Shown piece after piece: positions 61,833 to 64,000 of a stretch of DNA of 64,000 bases. The stretch comes from Pyxidicoccus caerfyrddinensis (GTDB taxonomy: Bacteria; Myxococcota; Myxococcia; Myxococcales; Myxococcaceae): NCBI RefSeq assembly GCF_010894405.1, contig NZ_JAAIYA010000009.1, forward strand, positions 449,502-513,501, read 5' to 3'. The position numbers and the translations under genes were made by a program. Each line of letters opens with the position of its first letter. Position 1 is the stretch's first letter. The notes below the pieces were generated by a model, which was given only the letters and a program-made list of their open reading frames with translations, did no database searches and was not told the DNA's origin.

Positions 61833-63859
61833 GGCTTCGGGTAGAGCTTCGCGATGAACGCCTTGTCGGACTCCAACAGCGTGCGTCTTCCGTAGGTCTC
61901 GATGTTGTCGACCAATAGATCCCGGGCAACCGGACTGAACATCACGGACCTGGGGTCGAACGCGTGATACGCAGGTCCTGTCGGAGGGTGGAGACCCGAT
62001 ACCACCTTCTTGGTCATCTGTAGCTTCAAGCCTCGGAGTCTCGGGACGTATGCGTAGGCCGCTTCGCGGGTCCAGCGCGCATCCCAGTTGGGACTCGTCC
62101 ACTCGTTCTCAAGCCCCAGCGCGGCACCGAACGTCATGAGGATCTCGGCCGAGAAGAGTTCGACGGAGCGGGCCCCCGTAGCGAGTCCCAGGTGCATGGT
62201 GAATTCGCTCGATGGAACCGAACGGGCATCCGTGCCCCGATACGACCACCATTCCTCTCCTTGCGTGGCGGAGATGCGAATGTCCGCGTCCGGGTCCGGC
62301 TTCGAGGTGAACTCGAAGGTCAGGTTGGCGTACTGGGTCCACTCCGAGGCGACCTTCTGAATGCGCTCGTGGAGTTGGGGGTCTCCATCCATGAAGCTGA
62401 CCTTGAGCTTCGAGCCATTGGGCCAGAGCTTCAGCTTCCGGATCGCCGAGCCGCCGCTCCGTTCATGTGAACTCTGCTCGCGATTCTGTGGAAGAGAGCC
62501 ACCGTCAGGCTGCGCCACCTCCGCTGAAACGGGAGTGGGCTTTGACTCCGGATGATTCCAAAATTTCGACCAGGCTTCGTAAAAGAAACTGCCGCTATAC
62601 GCGACTAATACCAATGCCGCGACAAGCGCTGTTACGTTCAGCGCTGCAGTCAAGCTCTTGATGATGAACAGATTACGTCCCGCAGTGTACTTGCGCGAGC
62701 GGCTGCGGCGGGGGACATGCCCAAGCGCCTTGTGAAAGCTCCTGACATCGGGGTAGCGCGCTCCGACCTGTGTAGCGACTGCTTTGCGCACCACCATCTG
62801 GATATACTCCGAGCACTCCAAGCCCGAGAGGAACGATCCCCACTCCCTCAAGGACTCGACTGTCATCTCGCGCCCATGCAGTGCGAACGCCAGCGTCATG
62901 CCTAGCCCATACACATCAGCACGGACATCCACCTTCGCCGCGTCCTGCATTGTCTCTGGTGCGGCGAAGAGCAATTTCCCCATCGCCATCTTCGTAGCCG
63001 TGGGGCCGATGGAGTCATCCGCGCGAACCAAGTCGAAGTCCGTGAGCCGCGCATGGCCCTGTTCATCGAGGAGGATGTTGTCGGGAGAGATGTCCCGATG
63101 GATGAGGCCTTTGTCATGCGCGTGCTCCAGGGCCAGCGCCGTTTCGCGAATGACTCGAATCCGGTCATCTACGCTGAGCGAACCCTGCAGAATTGCCCGC
63201 TTGAAGTCTCCGCCCCGGAGGAACTCCATAACGAAGTAATAGAGCGTCCAGTGCTCCCCGTAGGGCTCGATGCCGCGATTGAGAAGCACCCGGACCACAT
63301 GCGGGTGTTCAAGTCTTGCCATGCGCTCGGCTCCACGGAAGAAGCGCTCGCGGCGGCTGGCATCATTGGCGAAGTGTCCGTGGAGGAGTTTGATGGCGAC
63401 GAGCATGTCGCGCTCCATATCGAGCGCCTTCCACACTACGCCAAAGCCCCCCTTGCCCAACGGCGACAGAAGCTGGAAACGACCGTTTGCCAGGAAGTCG
63501 CCTGCCTCAGGCTCCGGCCCGCGGCGAAGGAGCCGCTTGAGTTCGCGAATCTTCGCCAACTCCGAGGACGTGTCCTCCCCTTGCGCCTCCAACTTACGCC
63601 GCGCCGCCTCAAGCGCTTGCAATTGTTCCCCCAAGATTCGCCGCCGCTCGTCTTGGTAGACGGGGACTTCGCTCGGCATATCCGGAGGCGAGGCAACGAT
63701 TGTCACCGGCAAGGTCTCTCCAGGAGAAGCCTTGCGCAGGGACGTCAGTGCTCGCTCGAAGACCGCCGCCTTGGTGTCCGCCTGCGTCAAGGACACCGCG
63801 CTGCGAAGCCAGACCTCTAGGGGAAGGGCGCCGTCCTGTTGCAGCGGTAACGCGTTCAA
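61829..63859 (-). CDS. Ser/Thr protein kinase with pseudo-metalloprotease ectodomain
   Basis: The kinase domain (about residues 125-385) has GKGGFG, VAIK (Lys157), HRDISPDN (Asp256) and APE, but DFD (274-276) replaces DFG. A membrane helix (about 402-425) divides it from the C-terminal region. That region (about 470-676) matches an astacin/M12-type zinc protease in order and spacing (WTQYANLTFEF, ADIRIS, WSYRGTDA, a Met-turn FDPRSVM, and a final SDKAFIAKLYP). However, the HExxHxxGxxH zinc site reads MTFGAALGLEN, so all three His and the Glu are lost. So it is a kinase receptor with a dead protease as sensor. The 5' end is unclear: the first codon used is TTG, and the frame stays open to the window end (residues before it continue RRLETLHW), so the protein may begin outside. 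Confidence 0.85.
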   Translation of the reverse strand: MNALPLQQDGALPLEVWLRSAVSLTQADTKAAVFERALTSLRKASPGETLPVTIVASPPDMPSEVPVYQDERRRILGEQLQALEAARRKLEAQGEDTSSELAKIRELKRLLRRGPEPEAGDFLANGRFQLLSPLGKGGFGVVWKALDMERDMLVAIKLLHGHFANDASRRERFFRGAERMARLEHPHVVRVLLNRGIEPYGEHWTLYYFVMEFLRGGDFKRAILQGSLSVDDRIRVIRETALALEHAHDKGLIHRDISPDNILLDEQGHARLTDFDLVRADDSIGPTATKMAMGKLLFAAPETMQDAAKVDVRADVYGLGMTLAFALHGREMTVESLREWGSFLSGLECSEYIQMVVRKAVATQVGARYPDVRSFHKALGHVPRRSRSRKYTAGRNLFIIKSLTAALNVTALVAALVLVAYSGSFFYEAWSKFWNHPESKPTPVSAEVAQPDGGSLPQNREQSSHERSGGSAIRKLKLWPNGSKLKVSFMDGDPQLHERIQKVASEWTQYANLTFEFTSKPDPDADIRISATQGEEWWSYRGTDARSVPSSEFTMHLGLATGARSVELFSAEILMTFGAALGLENEWTSPNWDARWTREAAYAYVPRLRGLKLQMTKKVVSGLHPPTGPAYHAFDPRSVMFSPVARDLLVDNIETYGRRTLLESDKAFIAKLYPKP

Positions 63860-64000
63860 CCAGTGCAGGGTCTCTAAACGACGGGGCGTGATTCTCGATC
63901 GGCCCGGAGGGCAGGCAGGCGCAGGACGAGCGGGGAAGCGGCAGGAACCCGCTCCGTTCGGCCTTGTGTGCGCAAGAACCAGAAGAAGAAGCGAGCCCTG

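Overview
The window is about 70% GC with very strong GC-at-third-position coding bias, dense two-strand gene packing, many predicted lipoproteins, several histidine kinases, a eukaryote-like Ser/Thr kinase, and myxobacteria-restricted families (DUF2381, SitA6 toxin lipoprotein, SitI6 double-CXXCG immunity protein). Together these point to a chromosomal segment from a Myxococcaceae bacterium (Myxococcus, Corallococcus, Pyxidicoccus or relatives). About 49 protein genes can be supported. I see no rRNA, tRNA, CRISPR array, insertion sequence or prophage.

Layout. 1-3.1 kb: an accessory block with a lipoprotein paralogue, a DUF2381 protein and a SitA6/SitI6 toxin-immunity pair. 3.3-12.7 kb: a secreted seven-repeat beta-propeller, an M1 aminopeptidase coupled to an arylamine N-acetyltransferase, a lone CheW protein and a large TPR/DUF3857/transglutaminase protein. 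12.8-17.4 kb (minus strand): a serine hydrolase, a fused trehalose-phosphate synthase/phosphatase and a polytopic membrane protein. 17.5-18.3 kb: a second SitI6 with no toxin beside it. 18.3-23.5 kb: leuS, then an NtrY/NtrC-like kinase-regulator pair. 23.6-32.7 kb: a small lipoprotein, a DUF6209-DUF7689 protein coupled to a small partner, a huge exported TPR-CHAT protein, and a divergent Omp85-type outer-membrane protein with a follow-on exported protein. 32.8-36.9 kb: a short lipoprotein, an acyl-CoA dehydrogenase-like flavoprotein, an M23 peptidase lipoprotein and a BON-LysM protein.

36.9-42.8 kb (minus strand) is a tight six-gene polyamine/membrane operon: speD, a two-zinc-ribbon DUF4178 protein, a 53-aa membrane protein, DUF350, a membrane-anchored spermidine synthase and a Tat-lipoprotein amine oxidase. 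All junctions overlap or are short. 42.9-48.1 kb: an alpha/beta hydrolase, a trigger-factor-like chaperone lacking its ribosome-binding domain behind an Ala/Gly-rich hydrophobic protein, a cyclophilin lipoprotein, an esterase and YjbQ. 48.1-53.6 kb: envelope and lipoprotein functions (PKD-like lipoprotein, L,D-transpeptidase, methyltransferase, C39-like peptidase, SnoaL-like protein). 53.7-60.3 kb: a zinc-ribbon SDR and two convergent multidomain sensor kinases. 60.7-64 kb: a small secreted protein, an unknown protein, and a Ser/Thr kinase receptor whose C-terminal domain is a catalytically dead astacin/M12-like metalloprotease.

The most interesting items are the kinase-pseudoprotease receptor, the polyamine operon, the DUF6209-DUF7689 pair, the toxin-free SitI6 copy, the hydrophobic protein plus trigger-factor-like operon, and the exported CHAT protein. 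Family names come from recognising motifs by eye; no database search was run.
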